Assembly: GCF_026625145.1 (NCBI RefSeq)
Contig: NZ_CP113088.1
Location: forward strand, 992,001 to 1,056,000
DNA from: Lacinutrix neustonica
GTDB lineage: Bacteria > Bacteroidota > Bacteroidia > Flavobacteriales > Flavobacteriaceae
Length of the DNA: 64,000 bases
Reading direction: 5' to 3'
Below the pieces are notes generated by a model that was not told where the DNA came from, did not search any database, and saw only the letters and a list, made by a program, of their open reading frames with translations. Both the position numbers and the translations under genes were made by a program. This document shows positions 1-9,217 of this stretch, piece after piece. Numbering within the stretch: position 1 is the stretch's first letter; every line of letters starts with the position of its first letter.

Positions 1-2
1 AT

Positions 3-89
3 GCAGAGCATTTTATTTGGTATGGGGAACATTCGGAGGAAGTTGGAAAAATTACAGCTGAATATATTAGTGAACAAAATTTAAATTAA
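3..89 (+). CDS. C-terminal end of an unidentified cassette gene (cut by window edge)
   Basis: An open frame enters from the left edge and runs 28 codons to a TAA at 87-89, followed within ten bases by an attC-like element. Residue use (AEHFIWYGEH start, hydrophilic tail) is protein-like. It is probably the last part of the gene carried by the cassette that ends at the first attC. I do not recognise the family from so short a piece. Confidence 0.5.
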   Translation, partial: AEHFIWYGEHSEEVGKITAEYISEQNLN

Positions 90-92
90 AAA

Positions 93-230
93 CTACGCAC
101 AACAATGGCTATAAGTAATTGCTTGTTCTCACCTACTTCTGAAAATCCTTGCGGATTTTCAGTTTGGCGTGTACTTGCTAAATTAACCGCTAAACCACGC
201 AACTACTCATAGCCGAGACCGTTGTACACC
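93..230 (+). repeat. attC-like element 1
   Basis: R'' box CTACGCACAAC ends at 103 and R' box GTTGTACACC lies at 221-230. Between them the inner arms GGCTAT and ATAGCC are complementary, and the apex is a hairpin, CTGAAAATCC over GGATTTTCAG. This is the folded single-strand layout of integron attC sites. CCGAGA at 213-218 probably stands for CCAGA. Confidence 0.75.
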
Positions 231-234
231 ATTT

Positions 235-1535
235 TGACCCGTCCTGAAATAAGGCTACATAATTTTAAACATTATGTATAGAAATGACAAAGTAATCAGA
301 CGGTACTCAGAACCTTTTAAATTAAAAATTTTAGCCGAACTTACAATCGGAAAACACACAAAAAGCGAACTTTGCAAACTCTACTCTATTGCACCTACAA
401 CGGTCAATGAATGGATTAAAAAGTACAATCGTAAAGACTTAATGAATACCGGAGTAAAAGTGGAAACTAAAGACGAAATATCTAGAATTAAAGCACTTCA
501 AAAAGAGAATGAACAGCTTAAAAAGTTGCTGCTAAAAAAGGATCTCGATGCTATGGTACTGGATTCTTACCTGGAAGTAGCTGCTGAAGATCTAGGCTAT
601 AAATCTGTGGTTGATCTAAAAAAAAAGCTAAGTATAAAGCCTTAATCATAGCTAAAAAGAAATCTAAGGGATTTGCTTCTTTACAGGCTATAACCCATTG
701 TTTTGGCCTTAAACGTGATGCCTATTATAAGTACAAAAATAGAGCAGACAAGCGTAAAGAAATAGAACAGCAAGTTATAAACATAGTAAAGAAAAGACGT
801 AAATCCCTTCCAAGAGAAGGTGTGCTTAAGCTAACAAAATCCTTAAAAAAAGACTTTGAAAAACAACAAGTAAAAGTGGGACGAGACTCATTAAATAAGA
901 TTCTTAGAGAGCATAAAATGTTAACACTTAGAAAAAAATATAGTATGAAGACTACAAACTCACATCATCGTTTTTATAAGTACAAAAACAGTATTAAAGG
1001 TATAGAGATTACAAGACCTAACCAAGTTTGGGCATCAGACAGAACCTACATAAGAACAGTAAAAGGGTTTTGCTATTTGGCTTTAATAACAGATATGTAT
1101 TCTCGTAAAATTGTAGGATATGATCTTAGTGATAGTCCGGAACTAAAAGGATGCGTGAGAGCGCTTAATAAGGCTATTTACCAAGCTAAAAATATTGAAG
1201 GGCTCATACATCATTCCGATAGAGGAATACAGTATTGTAGCAATGTTTACACGCAAATACTCAAAAGAAAAAAGATAGATATTAGTATGACAGAAGAAAA
1301 TCATTGTTACGAAAACGCAATGGCAGAAAGGGTAAATGGGATCTTAAAAGATGAGTTTTATCTCGACCAGACCTTTGCTAACGTACCACACGCTAAAGCA
1401 GTAGCAAAAAATGCAATTAATCTATACAATGAAATAAGATTACATTTATCTTTAGACTTCAAAACACCAAATATGGTCTATAAATTAACCGCATAAAATC
1501 AATTTTAAACTGTAGCCATATTTCAGGGCAAGACA
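235..1535 (+). mobile_element. IS3-family insertion sequence, complete
   Basis: Imperfect 25 bp terminal inverted repeats start TGACCCGTCC at 235 and TGTCTTGCCC on the other strand at 1535, and both end in GGCTACA. They enclose orfA and orfB, joined by a -1 frameshift. No direct repeat of target DNA is visible: flanks are CCATTT on the left and TACTTA on the right. The R' box that should open the next cassette is missing, which fits a deletion or recombination beside the element. The left end lies 14 bases from the G of the upstream R' box. Confidence 0.9.
274..1496 (+). CDS. IS3-family transposase (OrfA/OrfB by -1 frameshift)
   Basis: OrfA (274-645, 123 aa) is a helix-turn-helix protein with a leucine-zipper-like stretch near residues 70-95. 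OrfB is open in the -1 frame from 615 to 1496. The run of nine A at 618-626 gives an A-AAA-AAA slippery site for a programmed -1 shift, as in IS3 elements, so the 822 GTG is not a true start. OrfB carries the DDE integrase core: WASDRTYI (first D), HSDRGIQY (second D) and NAMAERVNGILK (E). It catalyses cut and strand transfer of the element. Both frames look intact, so the copy may be active. Confidence 0.92.
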
Positions 1536-1551
1536 TACTTAAAAAAACATA

Positions 1552-2682
1552 ATGAAAAAAATTATAATATTTGTATTCTCAATCTTGTTTATTATTAGTT
1601 GTAACTCCCAAAATAAACAAGATGACTTATATCCCATCAAAATGAATAATGGGAAATACGGATATATAAATTCTGTTGGGGACGTGATTATTGAGCCTAA
1701 ATTTTATTATGCACTAGATTTTTCTGAAGGTTTAGCAGCTATTAGAGAAAAGGGTTTTTATGGATATATTAACAATACAGGGCAATTTGTAATACCTCCC
1801 TATTTTGAAGATGCAGGAAAGTTCAAAGATGGCATAGCCATTGTTACAACAAAGGAGGATAAAGAAATTTATATCAATACAAAAGGAGAAATGATTGATA
1901 TTAAACTGGAACAGTATTATAAACTTAATAAGTTCTATGAAGGTTTATCAATTGTAAAAACAAAAAATGGTTTTGGCTATATAGACACTAAAGGAAATGT
2001 TGTTATAAGCCCACAATATAAAACTGCAAGTAATTTCGAAAACGGTCTCGCTTTAGTTTCAAAGAATGGCTCTGATTTTGGTTACATCAATAAATCAGGA
2101 AAATACAAGATAGAACCAAAATATTACTTGGCTACTAATTTTTCCAATGGACTTGCTGCAGTAAAAGACTCCGGATATAAGACTAAGTTTTTAAACAAAG
2201 AAGGAGAAGAGATTCTTGAAATAAAATCCTCATACACTTGTGACAACTTTAGTGAAGGTTTAGCAATATTCTATGAAGAAGGAAAAGGCTATGGATATGT
2301 TAACAAAAATGGAGATGTTGTGATTAAACCTAACAGCATGTTTGAGACCTTGATTAGTTTTAAAGAGGGAGTTGCACGATTCTCCACCAAAAACGAAGTA
2401 GGTTATATAGACAAAAAAGGAAACATTCTTTTCAAAATTAGCAAGGACTTTTTTTTAGGTGAGGTCTCAAATGGAATGATTCCTTTTTATAAAAGAGGAG
2501 AAAGTTTAACTCAAATCAAATATGGTTTTATGAACATAAAGGGCGAGATAAAAGTTAAACCGCAGTTTAAAGAAGTTGAACATTTCAAAGGTAATATTGC
2601 CGGAGTATATCTTCCTAAAGGATTCAGTGACTATTTATATATTAATAAAGAAGGTGATATCATAAAACCAAAAAAGTACTAA
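1552..2682 (+). CDS. WG-repeat lipoprotein
   Basis: 376 aa. The N terminus is a lipoprotein signal peptide (MKKII, hydrophobic stretch, then SCNSQ), so the product is probably an outer-membrane or periplasmic lipoprotein. The rest is tandem WG/KWG-type repeats of about 40 residues with the pattern GYIN..G.....P.Y/F...FS.GLA, about eight units. Such repeats form beta-rich surfaces; no catalytic residues are evident and the role is unknown. The ATG lies 17 bases after the IS end, so the original cassette start (an R' box matching TAAGCACAAC) has been lost. The gene is closed by attC 2 one base after its stop. Confidence 0.85.
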   Translation: MKKIIIFVFSILFIISCNSQNKQDDLYPIKMNNGKYGYINSVGDVIIEPKFYYALDFSEGLAAIREKGFYGYINNTGQFVIPPYFEDAGKFKDGIAIVTTKEDKEIYINTKGEMIDIKLEQYYKLNKFYEGLSIVKTKNGFGYIDTKGNVVISPQYKTASNFENGLALVSKNGSDFGYINKSGKYKIEPKYYLATNFSNGLAAVKDSGYKTKFLNKEGEEILEIKSSYTCDNFSEGLAIFYEEGKGYGYVNKNGDVVIKPNSMFETLISFKEGVARFSTKNEVGYIDKKGNILFKISKDFFLGEVSNGMIPFYKRGESLTQIKYGFMNIKGEIKVKPQFKEVEHFKGNIAGVYLPKGFSDYLYINKEGDIIKPKKY

Positions 2683-2818
2683 GCACAACAAGGTGTATAA
2701 TTAATTGCGGCTGAATTTCCTCACCGGAAATTCAATCTTATTAATTATCTTTCCGCAACAACGGAAAATGACTCGCGTCCTTTTCCCGCAAAAAATCATA
2801 CACAAATACGTTAGCAAC
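2683..2818 (+). repeat. attC-like element 2
   Basis: R'' GCACAAC (2683-2689), then AAGGTGTATAATTAATTGC. The right arm GCAAAAAATCATACAC leads to R' GTTAGCAAC (2810-2818). The inner part holds further complementary stretches around the apex. Confidence 0.75.
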
Positions 2819-2927
2819 AATATAAACTCACGCTGATTCAATTAATTAAAGTTTTCATAATTAAAACATATTTAACACTTTTAGAATTAAATCTACCTTC
2901 TTTTGACTTTGAATCAAATAAGCTCTT

Positions 2928-4067
2928 ATGAAAAAAATTATCTTATTCATTTTTTTGGTCTTTAGCCTCAATTCAATATTTGCTCAAATTGAACAGAACA
3001 TTTACGAATTGAACTCAATGGATAATCTTTTAACTGAAGATATTAAAGATATTTTAGACATAAATTTAACTGACAAAAAAGTTGTCTTTTTGGGAGAAGC
3101 TGAACATCACATTGGTTCGGATTTTTTAGCTAAAACTGAATTTGTAAAATATTTAGTTTTAGAAAAAGGATATAAAGACATCGCTTTTGAAGCTGATTTT
3201 TTTGGGCTTTATTTTGACCACAGCAAAATTAATTTATATTCTTTTTGGTCTCGTTCGATCCAATGTAAAGAACTATTTGAATTTTTAAAAGAACATAATG
3301 TTACTATTTGGGGCTTTGATAATCAAATGGGTTCTCGTTATACTTGGACCAATTTCACAAATAAACTGACTGAATTTCTAAAAGATAACTCTGTCAATTT
3401 TGAAGAAGACTTTATCGAAACAACTGAAACTTATATCAAAAACAGAAAAAAGGCAAACAAAGTTCTTGACAAATCAAGTTTGGAATACTTAATCAATGAA
3501 GTTGAAAAACTATTAAAAAATGAGACAGTAATTAAAAATGAGCTTTGGTCTCAAATTTTAAAAAGCTACAAAAGCGACATTATTATAAATTCAACTCATA
3601 AAAGCAGTAAAAAGGGCATACCAATTAGAGATAGCCAAATGGCTAAAAACCTAAATTTTTTAGTCAAAACAATGCCTGAAACAAAATTCATTGTATGGTT
3701 GGCAAATGCACATATGGCAAAATATGAATACGAATTTATGAAAGGTCAAACGATGGGAAGTCAATTCGTGAATATAAATCCTGACATTTCTTATCACATT
3801 GCTATTTCATCAATACATATGCCTTATAGAAAAGCTAAATGGATAGAGAAATCTAGTAATGACAAGGAAAACCTTTTACACTTTTTGCCTTCAACTGAAA
3901 AAAATTATTTTATTGACTCAAAGCAAATAATTATTGAAAATTCAGAATATGAGGAAAAAGAATATGAAGGAATGTTTAATCTTGAAGAAAATAAAACCAA
4001 TTGGTTTAAACATTTTGATGCTTTAGTTTTTATATCAAAAGGAGAAAAAGTTAAATATCCGAAATAA
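2928..4067 (+). CDS. Erythromycin-esterase-like protein
   Basis: 379 aa with a Sec signal peptide (MKKIILFIFLVFSLNS..FAQ), so exported. The core resembles the Ere/EreA-ChaN fold: VVFLGEAEHHIGSDF near residue 55, a later ANAHMA motif (His in the late active-site segment), and acidic residues between. Family members hydrolyse macrolide lactones or, more often, have unknown substrates, so resistance is not implied. Cassette boundaries are clean: R' at 2810 and R'' at 4074-4082 are exact reverse complements over ten bases. It is a stand-alone single-gene cassette. Confidence 0.75.
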   Translation: MKKIILFIFLVFSLNSIFAQIEQNIYELNSMDNLLTEDIKDILDINLTDKKVVFLGEAEHHIGSDFLAKTEFVKYLVLEKGYKDIAFEADFFGLYFDHSKINLYSFWSRSIQCKELFEFLKEHNVTIWGFDNQMGSRYTWTNFTNKLTEFLKDNSVNFEEDFIETTETYIKNRKKANKVLDKSSLEYLINEVEKLLKNETVIKNELWSQILKSYKSDIIINSTHKSSKKGIPIRDSQMAKNLNFLVKTMPETKFIVWLANAHMAKYEYEFMKGQTMGSQFVNINPDISYHIAISSIHMPYRKAKWIEKSSNDKENLLHFLPSTEKNYFIDSKQIIIENSEYEEKEYEGMFNLEENKTNWFKHFDALVFISKGEKVKYPK

Positions 4068-4073
4068 AATACT

Positions 4074-4271
4074 GTTGCTAACACCGTGTATAAAACATAA
4101 CTAAATCAGGCTTTGCGAGAAGTTTCTATTTATTTACTAAGTCCGCCAAATTTTTAATTTGGCTTTTACGTTTGACAAGTTAAAAACAAAATTAAAAATT
4201 TAGCTCTGTTTTATAAGCGAAATTATTACCTTTTTAAACGCTACGTTCCATACACAAGAACGTTAGCCCAC
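4074..4271 (+). repeat. attC-like element 3
   Basis: R'' GTTGCTAAC (4074-4082) pairs exactly with the R' box at 2810. Its own R' is GTTAGCCCAC (4262-4271). At about 198 bp it is the longest of the set, with an AAATTTTTAATTTGGC-type apex. Confidence 0.75.
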
Positions 4272-4592
4272 ATGCCCACTCGGCTCGAAAAAAAATCCTA
4301 AAGTTGCTTAAAAGTAAAAAAACAACACTTCTCACCTGCTCACTCAACCTATTTCGGATAAAACACAACGCGACACTGTTGCGACGGACTGATTTACGTT
4401 GCGGCAAAACTGTATGCGTAAAAGATTAAAAAATGATTACTCAAGCGTTTTCTGACCTTAGCAAAACGCAACTCTTACGACGGATTGCTATTATAAACGG
4501 CATATCTTAACCTTCAAAATATAAAATCAATAGCTATCTTTAAAACAATACTTTGCGAAACTGGAGTTCCAACTGTGATGAAATAAAATAAC
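4272..4592 (+). other. Cassette without an evident gene, copy 1
   Basis: A full cassette body between matching R' (4262) and R'' (4593) boxes. No ORF of normal gene size is visible on either strand. The only frame worth naming is 25 codons at 4433-4510 (MITQAFSDL start), which keeps its length in the other two copies. Nearly the same body recurs at 5649-5948 and 6087-6419. It could be a structured RNA, a tiny peptide gene or a promoter cassette. Confidence 0.6.
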
Positions 4593-4731
4593 GTGGGCTA
4601 ACAAGGTGTATAAAAAATTGCTAATTTGGGCTAGCACAATGGTAGTTGCTTGTTTGCTTGCTTCTGATTTTCCTACGGAAAATCCCCGCACTCAAACTAC
4701 GCAACTTATCATACACGAACCGTTGTGTGTA
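4593..4731 (+). repeat. attC-like element 4
   Basis: R'' GTGGGCTAAC (4593-4602) is the exact reverse complement of R' at 4262-4271. The inner arms are GGTGTATAAAAAATTGC and GCAACTTATCATACAC. The apex hairpin is GATTTTCC over GGAAAATC. Its R' is GTTGTGTGTA (4722-4731). Confidence 0.8.
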
Positions 4732-4740
4732 ATTTGAGAA

Positions 4741-5136
4741 ATGAGACAAACGATAACCAAAAGTGATAAAAATTTAAAGATTCTGAACAACCTAATTGTG
4801 AACGGATTTTACAATGGTTATGTCGGAACTAAAAAGTTCGAATTAATGCGGAATCGTTTTCCTAACAACCATAGAATAATCGGAATTTCAAATGACGGAA
4901 AAAATTACGATTTGAAATTTGACTTTAAATCACCATTGAATATTGCAGTGAAATTTTTACTCACACTCGGAATTTTGATTTCAATAATTTCGTTGATTAA
5001 AGGAAATTGGATTTTACCAATTGTAGTTGTTATTTTTGGACTGATTATATTAATTGACTTTAAACTAAAAGAGAAAAAAGAAATCATTTTTTTTACAGAC
5101 AAACTATTAGTATTCCATAACACTGAATTCGAATAA
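4741..5136 (+). CDS. Small membrane protein, unknown
   Basis: 131 aa, ATG ten bases after the R' box. A hydrophilic N-terminal half is followed by two predicted membrane helices (about residues 68-87 and 91-108) and a charged LKEKKE linker. I do not recognise the family. It shares its cassette with the next reading frame, which starts on the base after this stop, so the two were probably co-translated. Confidence 0.6.
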   Translation: MRQTITKSDKNLKILNNLIVNGFYNGYVGTKKFELMRNRFPNNHRIIGISNDGKNYDLKFDFKSPLNIAVKFLLTLGILISIISLIKGNWILPIVVVIFGLIILIDFKLKEKKEIIFFTDKLLVFHNTEFE

Positions 5137-5547
5137 ATGGAAAATCATAAACCTTACGATAAACAAATTGGATACTCTCACGATTTTGAGGTAGAATATC
5201 GCATTTTAACGCAATCAGAAGGTGGCAGAAAAACACTTCCTTATCAAGGAATTCGTTGGGATTTTTGGTAAGAATATAATGGGAAACATAAAGACCAGCT
5301 TTTTATGATTTGGCCTGAATTTATGGATGAGAATGGACAAGTCATTACTCAAAAAAATAGTCCTGTTCCAACTTCAGGAAAAGCTAAAATGTGGATTATT
5401 AATGATGCATTAAGAAAATACCACAAAGATAAAATTAAAATAGGAATGAAAGGTAATGGTCACGAAGGTGGAACAGTAGTTGCCAAGTATGTAGTTTCTA
5501 AAATTGTTGGGCTAATGACGAATCCTATAAAAGAAATTGAAAAATAA
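5137..5547 (+). pseudogene. Unknown protein with in-frame stop
   Basis: The frame starts ATGGAAAATC directly after the previous stop and continues 136 codons to 5547, interrupted by one TAA at about 5270 (GIRWDFW, stop, EYNGKHKDQ). Both halves share one frame and read like one protein of about 136 aa. Segments such as IRWDFW and PEFMDENG weakly recall EF-Tu-like beta-barrel proteins, but I would not name it. The stop is not at a CCAGA-type site, so this may be a true nonsense change. The part after 5305 could start at an internal ATG. Confidence 0.5.
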
Positions 5548-5551
5548 AAAC

Positions 5552-5648
5552 TACACACAACACGGTGTATAATTAATTGCTTTGGCAAGTGCTTATTTGG
5601 AAAATTCCTTCGGAATTTTCTCCGGTACGTTTAAGTTTACTAAATTAG
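5552..5648 (+). repeat. attC-like element 5, right half lost
   Basis: R'' TACACACAAC (5552-5561) is the exact reverse complement of R' at 4722. The left arm and the apex hairpin GGAAAATTCC over GGAATTTTC are present. The right arm and R' box are missing: around AGTTGCTTAAAA the sequence passes straight into the middle of the gene-less cassette. Confidence 0.7.
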
Positions 5649-5948
5649 TTGCTTAAAAGTGGTTTAAAAATAAAAAAACAACACTTCTCATGTGCTCACT
5701 CAACCTATTTCGGATAAAACACAACGCGACACTGTTGCGACGGACTCTTTTACGTTGCGGCAAAACTGTATGGGTAAAAGATTAAAAAATGATTACTCAA
5801 GCATTTTCTGACCTTAGCAAAACGCAACACTTACGACGGATTTATATAGCAAACGGCAAATCGTAACGCACAAAAAATAAAATCAATAGTAGCACATAAA
5901 ACTAAACTCTGCGGAGCTGCAAAGCCATATGGAGAAAAATAAAATAAC
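5649..5948 (+). other. Gene-less cassette, copy 2 (5' end missing)
   Basis: Matches copy 1 and copy 3 from GTTGCTTAAAAG onward but lacks the first 35 or so bases, including R'. The 25-codon frame is at 5789-5866. The closing R'' GTGGGCTAAC is intact although the partner R' has been lost. Confidence 0.65.
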
Positions 5949-6086
5949 GTGGGCTAACAATGTGTAAAATAAATACTACTTTTATGGCTTAACCTAAAGG
6001 CAGTTCGTGTTTGCTTGCTTCCGATTTTCCTACGGAAAATCCCCGCAATCAAACACGTACTTACTTTACACGAACCGTTAGCCCAC
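5949..6086 (+). repeat. attC-like element 6
   Basis: R'' GTGGGCTAAC (5949-5958), left arm ATGTGTAAAATAAATAC, apex CGATTTTCC over GGAAAATCC, right arm GTACTTACTTTACAC, R' GTTAGCCCAC (6077-6086). Confidence 0.75.
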
Positions 6087-6419
6087 ATGCCCACTCGGCT
6101 CGAAAAAAAATCCTAAAGTTGCTTAAAAGTGGTTTAAAAGTAAAAAAACAATGCTTCTCTCCTACTTACTCAACCGATTTCGGATAAAAACACAACGCGA
6201 CACTGTTGCGACGGACTCTTTTACGTTGCGGCAAAACTGTATGCGTAAAAGATTAAAAAATGATTACTCAAGCATTTTCTGACCTTAGAAAAACGCAACT
6301 CTTACGACGGATTTATATAGCAAACGGCAAATCGTAACGCACAAAAGATAAAATCAATAGTAGCACGTAAAACAAAACTCTGCGGAGCTGCAAAACCATA
6401 TGGAGAAAAATAAAATAAC
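6087..6419 (+). other. Gene-less cassette, copy 3
   Basis: Third copy of the cassette body, with the 25-codon frame at 6260-6337. It opens with R' GTTAGCCCAC but closes with GGTTGGTAAC, not the expected GTGGGCTAAC. The right end therefore appears exchanged or mutated. No larger gene is visible. Confidence 0.65.
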
Positions 6420-6557
6420 GGTTGGTAACAATGTGTAAAATAAATACTACTTTTATGGCTTAACCTAAAGGCTGTTCGTGTTAGCTTGCTTCGGATTTTC
6501 CTACGGAAAATCCCCGCACACTAACCCGTACTTACCTTACACGTAACGTTGTGTGTC
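6420..6557 (+). repeat. attC-like element 7
   Basis: R'' GGTTGGTAAC (6420-6429), body nearly identical to element 6, R' GTTGTGTGTC (6548-6557). The R'' does not pair with the R' that opens the preceding cassette copy. Confidence 0.7.
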
Positions 6558-6657
6558 ATTTTGAGAACATCGTCACTCAACGAAAATCACAGTTCACTCA
6601 TTTTGACTTTTTTGATTAATAATATTAAATAACATTTGAGAAACTAAATCGAAGAAA

Positions 6658-7308
6658 ATGAAATTATTTACAATAATGTTACTTCTGACTTTCTCAATTG
6701 GTTGCAAATCTCAAAGCAATCTTGAACAAGTTAATACCAAAAAAAGTACTGAATTAAAACCACCTTTTAAAAATCAAGGAGAACAAGAAAATTATTGGGC
6801 TCAAGAATTTTTTAAAACAAAATACGAGAAACAATTTTACGAAACATTTTCTAATGATATAACGGAAATAGCAATTAATGAAATTGAAGAAATAGATGAA
6901 ATTCAATTGTTTTATGACAATAAATCGTTCAAAATATATGGATTAGATAAATCATTAAAACTGATTTTTAAAAAAGGTCTTTTATATCCTCAATTGTTTA
7001 GCGGATTCTCAACTGAACCTCGAAAATCTGACAAAGAACTTGATTCTCTTTCTGTTTCTGAAAGAGTATTTTACGAAATGAGTAGAGGCGATAATCTAAC
7101 AATATCGAATTTGGAGGAACTTGAATTTCTGTCTGACTCACCAAAAGTTAAAAGGTTTCGGTTTTGGTTAATGTTTCCTAAAACTGTTAATGCACGAGTA
7201 TATCTCTTTGAATTAACTAACGAGAATGCTGATAAAAACACTGAACTGAAAGAATTTTTAGAGAACTCTGAACTAACATTTTTAAAAGTTAGTAATATAT
7301 TAATCTGA
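6658..7308 (+). CDS. Lipoprotein of unknown function
   Basis: 216 aa. It starts with a clear lipoprotein signal (MKLFTIMLLLTFSIGCKSQ; Cys 16), then a polar domain rich in Glu and Lys. No catalytic motif is recognised. It is alone in its cassette, bounded by R' at 6548 and R'' at 7321 that match over nine bases. About 100 bases of AT-rich DNA before the ATG could hold its own promoter. Confidence 0.7.
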   Translation: MKLFTIMLLLTFSIGCKSQSNLEQVNTKKSTELKPPFKNQGEQENYWAQEFFKTKYEKQFYETFSNDITEIAINEIEEIDEIQLFYDNKSFKIYGLDKSLKLIFKKGLLYPQLFSGFSTEPRKSDKELDSLSVSERVFYEMSRGDNLTISNLEELEFLSDSPKVKRFRFWLMFPKTVNARVYLFELTNENADKNTELKEFLENSELTFLKVSNILI

Positions 7309-7320
7309 CAAAAAAAACGA

Positions 7321-7457
7321 ACACACAACAACGTGTATAATTAATTGCTGGTTTTAGCCTACTTACGAAAGTCCTCGCGGACTTTCTATCTGTGATTTGT
7401 TTGTTATCTTTAGTGCTTAAAACACGCAACTAATCTTATACAACAACGTTGTAGGTA
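7321..7457 (+). repeat. attC-like element 8
   Basis: R'' ACACACAAC (7321-7329) matches R' at 6548 over nine bases. Its R' is GTTGTAGGTA (7448-7457). The inner arms are CGTGTATAATTAATTGC and GCAACTAATCTTATAC. The apex is AAAGTCC over GGACTTT. Confidence 0.8.
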
Positions 7458-7479
7458 ATTTACCAACCCAATAAACTGA

Positions 7480-8699
7480 ATGGAAAAAATTCAAGATCAG
7501 AAACACACAAAAGAAACTCTCTACTACTCTATTTCACGAATGTTGGAAAGAGCATCTTATTATGGATTTCGTGCTCTTGTGGTTCTTTATATGGTAGGAG
7601 AAACATTGAATATGGAAAGAACTGAAGCCTTAACGATTTACGGTTGGCTTGTAGGTTCGTTAGTTTTCTCTCAAATTATCGGAGGTCTTTTTGGAGACTT
7701 ACTTATTGGAAATAAAAAAACAATTATAATTGGTGGAATTATTCAAGCAATCGGAGCTTTCAGTTTATGCATTCCTTCCACAACTGGACTTTATTTAGGT
7801 TTATTTCTTGTCGTTTTAGGTAGCGGATTTTTCACACCAAATATCATCTCAAATTTCGGAAAAACATATCTGAATAAGACTAAACTATTAGATTCAGGAT
7901 TTACGATATTCTATCTCGCAATAAATTTGGGTTCTTTCCTGGGGATTTTACTAATTGGATATTTAGGAGAAACATATGGCTACAATATCGGATTTGTAAT
8001 ATCCGGAATATTAATGTTAATCTCAATAATTCCTATCATTCTTTCAAAAGAAAAAGGGATGGATGAAATTGAGAAAAATGAGTTTCCAATAGGTAAAAGA
8101 ATTTTAAACATCTTAATTGCATTTATTGTTGTTGGTTTATTTTGGGGATTTTACGAATTATCAAGCATTCGGACTTTTGATTTACAGTTACAATTGAGTG
8201 AAATATCAACTTTAGGTATCCCAAATCATTTATGGCAATCAATCAACTCTATTTTCATTTTACCTATTAGTATAATTGCAATTATTTTGTGGACTTACTT
8301 TTACAGCAGTCAGTTCTTTAAATTAATGCTTGGGTTTGTTTTTGGAGTAATATCATTCGGAATATTATTCTTAATTCCGAAGTACCGACTGAACAGCATA
8401 CAGTAACTTATTTGATTTCATTACTTTTTCTTGCAATTTCGGAAATTCATATTGCACCAATAATCCACTCGATTTTGACAAAATATTCTAATCCAAAATA
8501 TTTAGCAATTTTAAGTAGTTTAGCATTTTTACCAACAAGATTGATTTCTTTAATTTTTGGTTTGTTTAATGATAAATTATATGACAATCCAATGTTAGGA
8601 CTGAAAATCGGAATAGTTGGAATGACTATCATCGGAATTGGACTGATTGCATATATATTAATAAATAAAAAAACTACCTACAACAATGGCTATAAGTAA
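7480..8699 (+). CDS. POT/PTR2-type MFS peptide transporter
   Basis: About 406 aa after correcting one break. The N-terminal half has the proton-oligopeptide transporter pattern: ERASYYGFRALVVLYM in the first helix, GGLFGDLLIG and AIGAF after the second. It is a multi-pass inner-membrane protein. CCGAA at 8377-8381 replaces the expected CCAGAA (LIPEVPTEQH), which splits the gene at 8406/8412. It is shorter than usual for the family (about 500 aa). The final codons and the TAA lie inside the attC, past its R'' box. R' at 7448 and R'' at 8675 match over ten bases. Confidence 0.8.
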
Positions 8700-8811
8700 T
8701 TGCTTGTTCTCGCATACTTTGGAAATTCCTGCGGAATTTCCAACTTGGTGTGTACTTGCAAAGTTAATCGCTAAACCACGCAACTACTCATAGCCGAGAC
8801 CGTTGTGTACA
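8675..8811 (+). repeat. attC-like element 9
   Basis: R'' TACCTACAAC (8675-8684) is the exact complement of R' at 7448. The inner arms GGCTAT and ATAGCC match element 1. The apex is GGAAATTCC over GGAATTTCC. Its R' is GTTGTGTACA (8802-8811). CCGAGA at 8794-8799 probably stands for CCAGA. Confidence 0.85.
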
Positions 8812-8850
8812 ATTACTCAACTAACTTAAAAGAAGGAAAAAAACGTTGAA

Positions 8851-9204
8851 TTGAACTTGAGAAAAACTGCAATAAATATCAAAACTGAAAAGTGGAATGA
8901 AATAATCTCTGAATTAAGAAAAAGAGGTTGGATAGTTACTGCCAAATATTACGGATTTGACGCTGGAATTGATGACGATTTTTTGATATTAAGAAAAGGG
9001 TTTAAAAAAATACTGTTTGGTTGGACTAATTGGTTTGAGGGAGAAATAAAATGCAATGACCGAATTTTTGAATATTTAGAATCTGAATTAAAACTGGAAT
9101 TTGAATATGGAAAACCGACAAGTCTGAAACCACTTGTGATTTCAACATACAGAATTCAATCTTTGCCATTGTTTCTTGTGAAAAAACTGAATTTATTGAA
9201 CTGA
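8851..9204 (+). CDS. Small cassette protein, unknown
   Basis: 117 aa from a TTG start with AGAAGGAAAA about 15 bases upstream. Soluble and basic (KTEKWNEIISELRKRGW start). A weak GWTNWFEGEIK motif sits near residue 55. The family is not recognised. It is the only gene in its cassette, whose R' (8802) and R'' (9218) pair over ten bases. Confidence 0.65.
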   Translation: MNLRKTAINIKTEKWNEIISELRKRGWIVTAKYYGFDAGIDDDFLILRKGFKKILFGWTNWFEGEIKCNDRIFEYLESELKLEFEYGKPTSLKPLVISTYRIQSLPLFLVKKLNLLN

Positions 9205-9217
9205 AAAAATAAAAAAC

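Noticed and set aside
2928..4067. Macrolide resistance gene
   Set aside because: Only distant Ere-like motifs are present; most such environmental proteins have no shown activity on macrolides.
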